Below are positions 1 to 5,677 of a stretch of 10,125 bases of DNA, piece by piece; position 1 is the first letter of the stretch, and each line of letters opens with the position of its first letter. The notes under the pieces were generated by a model, which saw only the letters and a list, made by a program, of their open reading frames with translations, made no database searches and was not told the origin of the DNA. Made by a program: the position numbers and the translations under genes. The DNA comes from Firmicutes bacterium HGW-Firmicutes-10 (GTDB taxonomy: Bacteria; Bacillota_I; Bacilli_A; Erysipelotrichales; Erysipelotrichaceae): NCBI GenBank assembly GCA_002841605.1, contig PHAF01000067.1, positions 1-10,125 of the forward strand, given 5' to 3'.

Positions 1-443
1 TTGAATGGCTTCGCTCACAGCCTGTCACATTTTACGATCGTTACAATCCTGAAAATGACGTTCAGGAAATGTTCCGCAAAGCTTTTACTTCGGATGTCTT
101 TGTGACATCGACCAATGCGGTCACCATGGAAGGTGAACTGCTCAATGTCGATGCCGGAGGCAACCGGGTCGCTGCGATGATTTTTGGGCCCAAGAAAGTA
201 CTGGTCATTGCCGGTGTAAACAAGTTAGTTAAAAACATGGCGGAAGCAGAACAGATGATCAAGCGTACTGCACGTCCGATGAACAATGAACGTTTAAACA
301 CCAACAACCCATGCCGTTTGGTGGGTGAATGTACGGAGTGTATCAGTGAAAGCCGGATTTGTTCCGTATTTGTACGGATGGCCCGTTCTCAAGTAAGAGA
401 TCGAATCTGCGTCATCCTGGTCAACGAAAATCTCGGATATTAA
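1..443 (+). CDS. LUD-domain (lactate utilization, DUF162 type) protein, 3' part
   Basis: The reading frame is open from base 3, so the gene begins upstream of the window and only its C-terminal 146 residues are seen. They carry hallmarks of the stand-alone LUD (LutC/YkgG-like, DUF162) family of Bacillota. There is a segment S-T-N-A-V-T followed by E-G-E-L-L-N-V-D, then G-N-R-V-A-A-M and F-G-P-K-K-V-L-V-I-A-G-V-N-K. A C-x5-C-x2-C-x6-C cysteine pattern follows near the C-terminus, and the protein ends in E-N-L-G-Y. Relatives are usually about 200-215 residues, so roughly a third is missing. LUD proteins are linked to lactate and other organic acid oxidation, but the precise role of the stand-alone form is not settled. 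The four cysteines could bind a metal, which is inference. An internal ATG at 69 is not the start, because homologous sequence continues upstream of it. The gene converges on the zinc-ribbon gene at a shared terminator. Confidence 0.88.
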   Translation, partial: EWLRSQPVTFYDRYNPENDVQEMFRKAFTSDVFVTSTNAVTMEGELLNVDAGGNRVAAMIFGPKKVLVIAGVNKLVKNMAEAEQMIKRTARPMNNERLNTNNPCRLVGECTECISESRICSVFVRMARSQVRDRICVILVNENLGY

Positions 444-470
444 AAATAAGCCCAAGCAATTGGGCTTATA
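441..470. terminator. Bidirectional intrinsic terminator between convergent genes
   Basis: A perfect 10-bp stem (446-455 with 460-469) closes a GCAA tetraloop. On the minus strand it is followed by a short T run (445-442), and on the plus strand by a looser T-rich tract (about 470-485). The hairpin overlaps the stop codon of the minus-strand zinc-ribbon gene and lies just after the LUD stop, so it probably serves both. Confidence 0.8.
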
Positions 471-678
471 ATCTGTTCTTTTTCTGATTGATGAACTTCT
501 CAGGATCTTTCACTTTTATGTCAACGATATGACCGCAATGCGTACATACGGTTGCAATAACGGATGAACCCATCGAAAATATCTTCCCTTTGGGCATCAA
601 GGTTGCATTGCCTGAGAAGACTCCTTCGCCTAACTCAGTGCTGTTACACTTCGGACAAATCCGATTGTGATCAAACAT
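466..678 (-). CDS. Small zinc-ribbon protein
   Basis: This is a 70-residue protein with two Cys pairs, C-P-K-C near residue 8 and C-T-H-C about 35 residues later. The spacing fits one zinc ribbon with four Cys ligands. The segment between them (G-E-G-V-F-S-G-N-A, then M-P-K-G-K-I-F-S-M-G-S) resembles conserved small Bacillota zinc-ribbon proteins often annotated as nucleic acid-binding; no reaction is known for these. I chose the ATG at 678 rather than the TTG at 687. An AAGG ribosome site sits 9 bases before the ATG but directly abuts the TTG. The start overlaps the last codons of the acetyltransferase gene by 8 bases, so the pair is almost certainly one transcript and translationally coupled. 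The function of the pair is not evident. Confidence 0.82.
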   Translation of the reverse strand: MFDHNRICPKCNSTELGEGVFSGNATLMPKGKIFSMGSSVIATVCTHCGHIVDIKVKDPEKFINQKKNRL

Positions 679-1126
679 GATTTTCAACCTTGTCTAGCTT
701 AAGCAACATGACGATCTCACCTTCCTCGATTTTACCGGTCGGCAACCAGCCAAACTTGCGATACAAAGCATCAGCGATGTGATTTTCGGGTTCATAAGAT
801 AAATAGACTTCCGTTGCTCCCATTTCTTTGAACTTTTCTAGGGCTAGTTGTACGGCTTTGGTTCCGATACCAAAATTTTGAAAAGCTTCGTCGATCATAA
901 AGCGCCACAACCAGAATTCCTGATCTTCTTTGTTGTGACCAAGCATAACAAAGCCGACCATCTTGTCATCTTGATAGATGCCGTAGGGAAATGCGGAGCC
1001 ATAATGAATATAGGCTTGGGCGATGGAATATACATTGGTCGCAACGAATGTTTTTTGATTTTCACTGACATTTAACCGGATGCAATCTCTAAAATTGCTT
1101 TCATTGATTTCTTTTAATTGAATCAT
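671..1126 (-). CDS. GNAT-family N-acetyltransferase, BltD/polyamine-acetyltransferase-like
   Basis: This 151-residue protein has the full single-domain GNAT fold. It should transfer the acetyl group of acetyl-CoA to an amine, in the cytoplasm. The acetyl-CoA pyrophosphate-binding motif A is Q-N-F-G-I-G-T at 83-89 (Q/R-x-x-G-x-G/A), preceded by the strand W-L-W-R-F-M-I-D. Motif B is near Y-E-P-E-N-H...L-Y-R-K-F-G-W at 111-127. The N-terminus (L-N-V-S-E-N-Q around 18-24) and the W-R-F-M-I-D-E strand resemble BltD spermine/spermidine acetyltransferase of Bacillus, so a polyamine substrate is plausible but unproven. An AAGAGG ribosome site lies 7 bases before the ATG. It is the first gene of a two-gene unit with the zinc-ribbon gene. 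Confidence 0.88.
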   Translation of the reverse strand: MIQLKEINESNFRDCIRLNVSENQKTFVATNVYSIAQAYIHYGSAFPYGIYQDDKMVGFVMLGHNKEDQEFWLWRFMIDEAFQNFGIGTKAVQLALEKFKEMGATEVYLSYEPENHIADALYRKFGWLPTGKIEEGEIVMLLKLDKVENHV

Positions 1127-1150
1127 GGATTAACCTCTTTTTCTACCAAT

Positions 1151-1179
1151 ATTATCCTGATTTCTTCTAAGGTTTTCAA
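1151..1179 (-). promoter_or_regulatory. Promoter of the acetyltransferase / zinc-ribbon unit
   Basis: On the minus strand, TTGAAA (1179-1174) and GATAAT (1156-1151) are separated by 17 bases, about 25 bases upstream of the acetyltransferase start. The spacing and hexamers fit a housekeeping sigma-A promoter. Confidence 0.65.
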
Positions 1180-1196
1180 CCTTTTTTGGATGATTG

Positions 1197-1205
1197 TGCT
1201 ATAAT
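1197..1205 (+). promoter_or_regulatory. Extended -10 promoter of the deacetylase gene
   Basis: TGC directly precedes a consensus TATAAT at 1200-1205, an extended -10 element. No good -35 box is seen at the right distance. Transcription would begin near 1211, which rules out the TTG start codon at 1186 for the downstream gene. Confidence 0.65.
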
Positions 1206-1230
1206 AAAATCGAATTTGGGGGCTAAGATT

Positions 1231-2163
1231 ATGAAGAGGTTAAAGAATGTTTTCGTAAAAGTTTTCATGGCAGGCATAGTGGTACTTTTGCTTGCTTTTT
1301 CTATGCTTTCACCCGACGCCCATCCCCAACGTTATCGCAATTTTATGTATGTACGTTCTGAAGTTGCGGTGATCGATCGGGCTTTATGCAGGATCAATCA
1401 TCCGAATGATTCTCCGCTGCTTGCGCAACCGTTGATCCATCGACAATGGCTGAATCGTCAGGTATTGAGAAATCCCGGACTGATTTTAAGCGTTTATCGG
1501 GAAATGGTGGAAGAAGAACAGCAGTTGAGGGATTCGTTGTTAAATAAGCCGCGTGTGATCGATCCGACAAAACCTATGGTGGCCTTGACTTTTGATGATG
1601 GTCCACGTCCATCAACTGAGAAAGTATATGCATCACTTAAAAAGCACAACGTCGTGGCTACGTTTTTTGTGATCGGCATGTATGTCAGCGGTAGAAGTGA
1701 ACTGTTAAAACGATTGGTGGAGCAGGGCAATGAGATCGGCAATCACTCGTGGTCTCATTTGAACTTTCGGGAAATTTCGCATGAAGAAGTCGTTTCACAA
1801 ATCGTACGGACGGATGCGGCTATTGAGCGTGCCGTCGGGGTAAAACCCAGATTCGTCCGACCACCCATGGGACTGTTTGATTACAATGTCCGACAGGCAG
1901 TCGGTAATCGTCAGATTGCGATGTGGAGCATCGATACTTTGGATTGGAAACATAAGAATTGGGAAAAAACCATGGATGCGATCGTGGGTAAAGTCAAAGA
2001 CGGAGATATCATCTTGATTCATGATTTGGTGGATTCAACCGCAGATAACATCGAAGAACTGATCATTTATCTCAAAGAAGAGGGATATCAGCTCGTCACG
2101 ATGAGCGAATTGGTCAAGTATCGCAATGTCCAAGATAAAGTGATCAGATTTGCCAGACCTTAA
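1231..2163 (+). CDS. Membrane-anchored polysaccharide deacetylase (NodB domain)
   Basis: This 310-residue protein has a basic N-terminus and one hydrophobic segment (about 8-26), giving a signal anchor or signal peptide. A linker of about 90 residues leads into a C-terminal NodB-type carbohydrate esterase 4 domain (about 115-300). The expected motifs are present: T-F-D-D-G-P (120-125), H-S-W-S-H (172-176), R-P-P-M-G (210-214), D-T-L-D-W (235-239) and L-I-H-D (262-265). Asp123, His172 and His176 form the metal triad and Asp122 is the likely base. Such enzymes remove acetyl groups from GlcNAc or MurNAc of peptidoglycan or from other surface glycans, often giving lysozyme resistance; the substrate here is inferred. 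Motif 3 has Met where Tyr is usual. The ATG at 1231 is chosen because the promoter leaves no room for the upstream TTG, and a GGGGG site lies 8 bases before it. Confidence 0.9.
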   Translation: MKRLKNVFVKVFMAGIVVLLLAFSMLSPDAHPQRYRNFMYVRSEVAVIDRALCRINHPNDSPLLAQPLIHRQWLNRQVLRNPGLILSVYREMVEEEQQLRDSLLNKPRVIDPTKPMVALTFDDGPRPSTEKVYASLKKHNVVATFFVIGMYVSGRSELLKRLVEQGNEIGNHSWSHLNFREISHEEVVSQIVRTDAAIERAVGVKPRFVRPPMGLFDYNVRQAVGNRQIAMWSIDTLDWKHKNWEKTMDAIVGKVKDGDIILIHDLVDSTADNIEELIIYLKEEGYQLVTMSELVKYRNVQDKVIRFARP

Positions 2164-2169
2164 TTTCAG

Positions 2170-2191
2170 CCGGATGACATCATCCGGTTTT
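2170..2191 (+). terminator. Intrinsic terminator after the deacetylase gene
   Basis: A 7-bp stem CCGGATG/CATCCGG (2170-2176 with 2181-2187) with an ACAT loop is followed by TTTTATT, seven bases after the stop codon. Confidence 0.8.
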
Positions 2192-2226
2192 ATTCAGCCA
2201 TTTCGTGTAGTTTTCATTTGGGACAC

Positions 2227-2255
2227 TTGAAACATCCGCTCAAATACCGTAATCT
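2227..2255 (+). promoter_or_regulatory. Probable promoter of the WYL-regulator operon
   Basis: TTGAAA (2227-2232) and TAATCT (2250-2255) are separated by 17 bases. They lie about 30 bases before the regulator start, after the upstream terminator. The -10 hexamer is imperfect. Confidence 0.5.
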
Positions 2256-2284
2256 ATAGATAGATGTTTTCTTGTGGAGGAGCT

Positions 2285-3289
2285 ATGAAAAAAAGCGGTA
2301 TTGCCCGATTATTTGCGTTTATGCAAATACTGTATGATTTGACGGATGAAGAAAACCCGAAGACCCGCGAGGAAATCGAGGAGTTGCTTAAAAAAAGCGA
2401 TATAGAAATGAATCGTAAGACGTTTTATACGTATATCGAAGAACTGAAAGCTGCCGGAATCGATGTGGCATCGAAAAAAACAGATAAATATTATTACTAT
2501 ATCAATCGTCGTCAGTTTGATTTTGCGGAAACGAAGTTACTGATTGATGCCGTTCAGTCGGCACGTTTTATCACCAAAGAAAAAAGTGAGGAACTGATCA
2601 AAAAAATCGGGAAACTGATGAGTCTGTATCAGGCGGCGGACTTAAAGCGTAAATTATATATGAGTGAGCGCAGTAAAACGGTCAATAAGAACATATATAA
2701 GAATGTGGATGAGATTCACGATGCAATCATCAAAAACCGGAAGATATCGTTTCGATACTTTGATTACACATTGGATGTCAATCATGCCAAGAAAAAGCAG
2801 TATCGCAAGCAAGGCAAGGAATATGTCATCTCTCCTTATTCCCTGGTTTGGGCAGAGGATAACTATTATGTCATTTCGCATTATCCCGAGCATACCGGAC
2901 TGACCAATTTCAGGGTAGACCGTATGGATATGATTCAAGTGACCAATCAGCAAAGAGAAACCTTGGCTTTTGCTACGGGTAAAGACAACTTCTCAATCTC
3001 GCGTTACAGTCAGAACATTTTCTCAATGTTCTCCGGGGATGTGCAGTGGATCAGTTTAAAGTTTGACAATGATTTATTGAATACGGCGATCGATCGTTTC
3101 GGGCATCATGCCCAAATGAAACGAAATGATGATCATAGCTTTATTGCTGATGTCGAAGTGCAGGTGTCACCGACCTTCTTTGCCTGGTTGTTTCAATTTG
3201 GCAAGAAAGTACGCATTCTCACACCGGCAACAGCGGTGAAGCAGTACACAGAATATTGTGAGGCGGTTTTACAGCAATACCGCCAGTAG
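2285..3289 (+). CDS. WYL-domain transcriptional regulator
   Basis: This 334-residue protein starts with a winged helix-turn-helix-like region (about 5-62), containing T-R-E-E-I-E-E-L-L and N-R-K-T-F-Y-T-Y-I-E-E-L-K. A helical linker follows. The WYL domain spans about 140-225 (V-I-S-P-Y-S-L-V-W-A at 181-190, Y-Y-V-I-S at 194-198, F-R-V-D-R-M at 209-214). The C-terminal WCX-like extension spans about 252-332. WYL proteins are DNA-binding regulators whose WYL/WCX part senses a ligand, in several cases proposed to be nucleic acid or a nucleotide; the ligand here is unknown. The ATG at 2285 is chosen because a GGAGG site (2276-2280) lies just before it. The in-frame ATG at 2264 lies upstream of that site. 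The stop codon overlaps the AGGAGG site of the next gene, so the regulator, the acidic protein and the nuclease form one operon. Confidence 0.9.
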   Translation: MKKSGIARLFAFMQILYDLTDEENPKTREEIEELLKKSDIEMNRKTFYTYIEELKAAGIDVASKKTDKYYYYINRRQFDFAETKLLIDAVQSARFITKEKSEELIKKIGKLMSLYQAADLKRKLYMSERSKTVNKNIYKNVDEIHDAIIKNRKISFRYFDYTLDVNHAKKKQYRKQGKEYVISPYSLVWAEDNYYVISHYPEHTGLTNFRVDRMDMIQVTNQQRETLAFATGKDNFSISRYSQNIFSMFSGDVQWISLKFDNDLLNTAIDRFGHHAQMKRNDDHSFIADVEVQVSPTFFAWLFQFGKKVRILTPATAVKQYTEYCEAVLQQYRQ

Positions 3290-3298
3290 GAGGAAACT

Positions 3299-3610
3299 AT
3301 GCCGATGAGCAAGGAAGATGTGATGTGGGACTTGATGGACGATGGATTGGAAGATACCGACATCGCTCAAAATGACCGCTTGGAAGATATGCTGGACATG
3401 ATCGAAGATCATTGTCTGGCAGCTTGTCTGGATGAGGGGCGCAGCTATACGACTGTTTCATCCGTAAAAGCAATGTTACAACTGGATGATTCTCATTGGG
3501 AAGAGTTTATGGACATGTTACGGACGATGCGCGTATTAGGCGCAAAAGTTACGGTATTAGAACTGGATGATGAAGATGAGCTGTTGATTAATTGGGGTGT
3601 TCTGCATTGA
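3299..3610 (+). CDS. Acidic protein of unknown function in the WYL operon
   Basis: This 103-residue protein is not recognised. It is strongly acidic (by my count 27 Asp/Glu against 7 Lys/Arg) and Met-rich. It has no signal peptide or membrane segment, so it should be cytoplasmic. The N-terminal half is amphipathic helix-like (E-D-M-L-D-M-I-E-D). The second half reads as helix, helix, then a strand pair ending in an acidic tail (L-D-D-E-D-E-L). This helical arrangement with an acidic tail is loosely reminiscent of sigma-70 region 1.1 or RNA polymerase delta-type domains, a shape-level guess only. Its AGGAGG ribosome site (3288-3293) overlaps the regulator's stop codon, 5 bases before the ATG. 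Its own TGA overlaps the TTG start of the nuclease gene, so it is translated between two coupled partners. Confidence 0.75.
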   Translation: MPMSKEDVMWDLMDDGLEDTDIAQNDRLEDMLDMIEDHCLAACLDEGRSYTTVSSVKAMLQLDDSHWEEFMDMLRTMRVLGAKVTVLELDDEDELLINWGVLH

Positions 3611-4059
3611 GAAAACTGACAGTCCTGGTTTTGGTTGTTTTGTTGTTTGGCTGTGCGCCGATTACGGAGCAGACGGGTACTCGAACGGTGGTAACGTTGG
3701 ATCGTTGCATCGATGGGGATACAGCCTGGTTTTATCCGATTGGCAAGGCTCGCTTTCTATACATCGACACGCCGGAAATTTATCCTGAAATGCAGCCATA
3801 TGGTCAAGAGGCCGCAGATTACACGTGTGAGAGGTTGAGTGATGGTAAGGTCATTCAAATCGAATATGACGGACAACGCGAAGACAATTATGGCAGGCAG
3901 CTGGTATGGGTTTGGGTCGATGGTGGTTTGCTTCAAGAAGAACTGGCAAAATTGGGATATGTCAAAAGATTGTATGATTACGGGGATTATCGCTATGAAA
4001 AAAGAGTCGATGATGCCATCAGGGATGCAAAAAAGAACAAAGCCGGAATCTATCAGTGA
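3607..4059 (+). CDS. Thermonuclease-like (SNase) lipoprotein
   Basis: This 150-residue protein starts with a lipoprotein signal (M-R-K then hydrophobic residues, lipobox L-F-G-C with Cys16), so it should be anchored on the outer face of the membrane. A staphylococcal nuclease domain follows (about 28-150). Active residues match staphylococcal nuclease: Asp38 in D-G-D-T (36-39), Arg49 and Glu57 around R-F-L-Y-I-D-T-P-E (49-57) with Asp54, and Arg97 in Y-G-R. It is predicted to be a Ca2+-dependent endonuclease cleaving DNA and RNA. I chose the TTG at 3607, which overlaps the previous stop (TTGA) and gives a clean signal peptide, with GGGGTG about 8 bases upstream. The TTG at 3592 would add M-G-C-S-A and spoil the signal. 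The role may be nutrient scavenging or extracellular DNA turnover. Expression is coupled to the WYL operon. Confidence 0.9.
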   Translation: MRKLTVLVLVVLLFGCAPITEQTGTRTVVTLDRCIDGDTAWFYPIGKARFLYIDTPEIYPEMQPYGQEAADYTCERLSDGKVIQIEYDGQREDNYGRQLVWVWVDGGLLQEELAKLGYVKRLYDYGDYRYEKRVDDAIRDAKKNKAGIYQ

Positions 4060-4073
4060 TTCCGGCTTTTTTT
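4041..4073. terminator. Strong terminator between nuclease and transporter genes
   Basis: A 9-bp stem GCCGGAATC/GATTCCGGC (4042-4050 with 4058-4066), plus an A-T closing pair, has a 7-base loop and seven T residues on the plus strand. It overlaps the nuclease stop codon. On the minus strand the stem is followed by a T-rich tract, so it may also end the convergent transporter transcript. Confidence 0.88.
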
Positions 4074-5391
4074 AGTCTTCGTATTCTTCTTCATCAAAGC
4101 TAGGCAAGACCGTCAGTATGACTTTCTCAATTCGCTTTTCCGTTACTTGTGCGATTTTGAAGTGCAGATTTCTAAATTGGACTTCGCTTACATCATCGGC
4201 TTCCGGGATTTTTCCGATAAGACTGATGATAAAGCCGCTAAGCGTTTCATATTCATCGATCGGGAAGCCCACTTCAAAGCGTTCTTCCAGCTCATCAAGA
4301 TTCATCATACCACTGACCTCATAGGTGTCATCGGTAAGCTTTTTGAAATCAATCAGTTCTTCATCATACTCATCGAATATATTACCGACGATTTCTTCAA
4401 TCAAGTCTTCAATCGTCACGATTCCGGCGGTACCGCCATATTCATCGATAACCACGGCGATATGCGTTTTGGATAACTGTAAATCCACAAACAATTCGTC
4501 GATTTTCTTGGATGTCGGAACGAAGTATGGTTTACGGATGTTTTCTCTTAAAGAGAAACTCTCGACGGTCTCTGCATTGATCAGCGGAATCAAGTCTTTG
4601 ACATGCAAGATACCGATGATATCATCGATGTTATCCTCAAAGACCGGGATACGGGTAAATTTCTCCTGATGGATCATTTCAACGATTTCACTCAACGATG
4701 CGGATACCGGTAAACTGAACAGTTCCATGCGGTGAGTCATGATGTCTTCGGCTTCTTTGTTATTGAATTCAAAGATGTTATTAATCATCATTTTCTCGCG
4801 CTGCTGAATCGTGCCTTTTTCTTCGCCGACATCGACCATCATCCGGATTTCTTCTTCAGTGACATTCGCCTGAGCCGCATGGGGGTCAATACCAAACATA
4901 CTGACAACCAGATTGGTCGAGAAGGTCAGAAATTTGACAAAAGGAGAGGCAATGGCAGATATGACCAATAAGGTGGAAACGACCGCAAAAGCCACGGGCT
5001 CTGCTTTGGTCATGGCAATGCGTTTTGGAACAAGTTCCCCAAACACCAAGGTAAAGTAAGACAAGATCAATGTAATCAGAAATACGGTTGCGACTCTGAG
5101 AATATTTTCCGGGATTTGAACATTGGTTTGCTTGATCAGTTCAACCAACGGTTCTGCGAAAGTACCGGCTGCAAAGGCACTAGCTAAAAAGCCGGCCAAT
5201 GTGACACCGATTTGAATGGTTGCCAGAAAACGGCTGGGTTCTCCCAACAGTTTGAGCAGTTGACGGGCCTTTTTATGGCCATCTTCCGCCATGACTTTGA
5301 TTTTGTTGTCATTGAGCGATATCAGAGCAATTTCGGATGCTGCGAAAAATGCGTTCATTGATACCAACAGTAGTAAAAATACGATTTCCAT
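4072..5391 (-). CDS. CNNM/CorC (HlyC) family membrane transporter with CBS pair
   Basis: This 439-residue protein has the complete three-part architecture of the family. A DUF21/CNNM membrane domain spans about 1-175, with hydrophobic segments near 1-24, 56-78, 98-118 and 132-165 and the conserved F-G-E-L-V-P-K-R at 117-124. A CBS pair spans about 216-345, including D-E-Y-G-G-T-A-G-I-V-T-I-E-D-L at 316-330. The CorC_HlyC domain spans about 353-430. These proteins, historically called hemolysins, transport or export divalent cations, chiefly Mg2+ (CorC, CNNM, MpfA), with CBS domains sensing ATP-Mg; Mg2+ handling is therefore the best inference. The ATG at 5391 has a GGCAGGG ribosome site 9 bases upstream. 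It overlaps the stop of a 53-codon upstream ORF (TAATG). Expression is probably controlled by the leader described separately. Confidence 0.92.
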   Translation of the reverse strand: MEIVFLLLLVSMNAFFAASEIALISLNDNKIKVMAEDGHKKARQLLKLLGEPSRFLATIQIGVTLAGFLASAFAAGTFAEPLVELIKQTNVQIPENILRVATVFLITLILSYFTLVFGELVPKRIAMTKAEPVAFAVVSTLLVISAIASPFVKFLTFSTNLVVSMFGIDPHAAQANVTEEEIRMMVDVGEEKGTIQQREKMMINNIFEFNNKEAEDIMTHRMELFSLPVSASLSEIVEMIHQEKFTRIPVFEDNIDDIIGILHVKDLIPLINAETVESFSLRENIRKPYFVPTSKKIDELFVDLQLSKTHIAVVIDEYGGTAGIVTIEDLIEEIVGNIFDEYDEELIDFKKLTDDTYEVSGMMNLDELEERFEVGFPIDEYETLSGFIISLIGKIPEADDVSEVQFRNLHFKIAQVTEKRIEKVILTVLPSFDEEEYED

Positions 5392-5552
5392 TAGTGTTTT
5401 CCCTGCCTTTGAGTGAATGAGAAAAAGGGCAGTCGATGCCCATGATTCATTCTTGGATGTTTGTTTTTGATATGGTACTCGGAATTAACGGTGAAGAAAA
5501 AGGCGTTGTTTGTTTTTCTTGCTCTATCCGCGTCCCCGGGGTCATCATTCAT
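5391..5552 (-). CDS. Putative leader peptide upstream of the CNNM/CorC transporter
   Basis: This is a 53-codon ORF with a GAGGT site about 10 bases before its ATG, about 38 bases downstream of the predicted transcription start. The product begins M-N-D-D-P-G-D-A-D-R-A-R-K, very rich in Asp with Pro and Gly. It continues with a Phe triplet (18-20) and a His-, Arg- and Lys-rich C-terminal half. It has no signal peptide or known domain. Its stop overlaps the transporter start (TAATG), and a terminator-like hairpin lies inside its coding region (5427-5441). Acidic/Pro N-termini are known to destabilise translating ribosomes when Mg2+ is low, as in the MgtL leader of enteric bacteria. I infer that this ORF senses Mg2+ or ribosome stability to control the transporter. 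The upstream in-frame TTG (5597) lies next to the -10 box and cannot be the start. It could instead be a non-coding structured leader. Confidence 0.6.
   Translation of the reverse strand: MNDDPGDADRARKTNNAFFFTVNSEYHIKNKHPRMNHGHRLPFFSFTQRQGKH
5422..5452 (-). terminator. Attenuator-type terminator inside the transporter leader
   Basis: On the minus strand, GGGCA (5441-5437), loop TCGAC and TGCCC (5431-5427) are followed by five T residues (5426-5422). It lies between the leader promoter and the transporter start, within the leader ORF. Flanking GAATGA (5452-5447) and TCATTC (5420-5415) could pair around it in a competing or extended form. A terminator here would stop transcription before the transporter gene unless translated through or refolded. 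Confidence 0.6.
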
Positions 5553-5597
5553 AGTTGCTTTTACCTCTTTGTACGATGTCTCGTTTTTAACAGTCAA

Positions 5598-5626
5598 ATT
5601 ATAACATAGTTTTTGAGAATTGCCAA
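5598..5626 (-). promoter_or_regulatory. Strong promoter of the leader / transporter transcript
   Basis: On the minus strand, TTGGCA (5626-5621) and a consensus TATAAT (5603-5598) with a TGT extended element are separated by exactly 17 bases. The predicted start, near 5591, gives a 5' leader of about 200 bases before the transporter ATG. Confidence 0.8.
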
Positions 5627-5654
5627 AAAAGTGAAAGAAATGAATAAATTCATG

Positions 5655-5675
5655 AAAAAACCGTCATTGGACGGT
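5655..5675 (-). terminator. Intrinsic terminator after wrbA
   Basis: On the minus strand, a 6-bp stem ACCGTC/GACGGT (5675-5670 with 5665-5660) with a CAAT loop leads into a T run (5659-5655), just after the wrbA stop codon. Confidence 0.8.
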
Positions 5676-5677
5676 TA

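Noticed and set aside
1186..1230. TTG start adding 15 residues to the deacetylase
   Set aside because: The -10 element at 1200-1205 lies inside that extension, so it could not be on the transcript.
4118..4971. Several plus-strand open frames inside the transporter gene
   Set aside because: All are antisense to a full-length, motif-complete CNNM/CorC gene and have no ribosome sites worth noting.
5391..5592. Known metal riboswitch (M-box, yybP-ykoY, NiCo) in the transporter leader
   Set aside because: I could not recognise the conserved motifs of these classes in the leader. Instead it holds an ORF with its own RBS and a terminator. A covariance-model search would settle this.
5391..5597. Longer version of the leader ORF starting at TTG 5597
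   Set aside because: The TTG lies immediately next to the -10 box, upstream of any plausible transcription start. The ATG at 5552 has a proper ribosome site.
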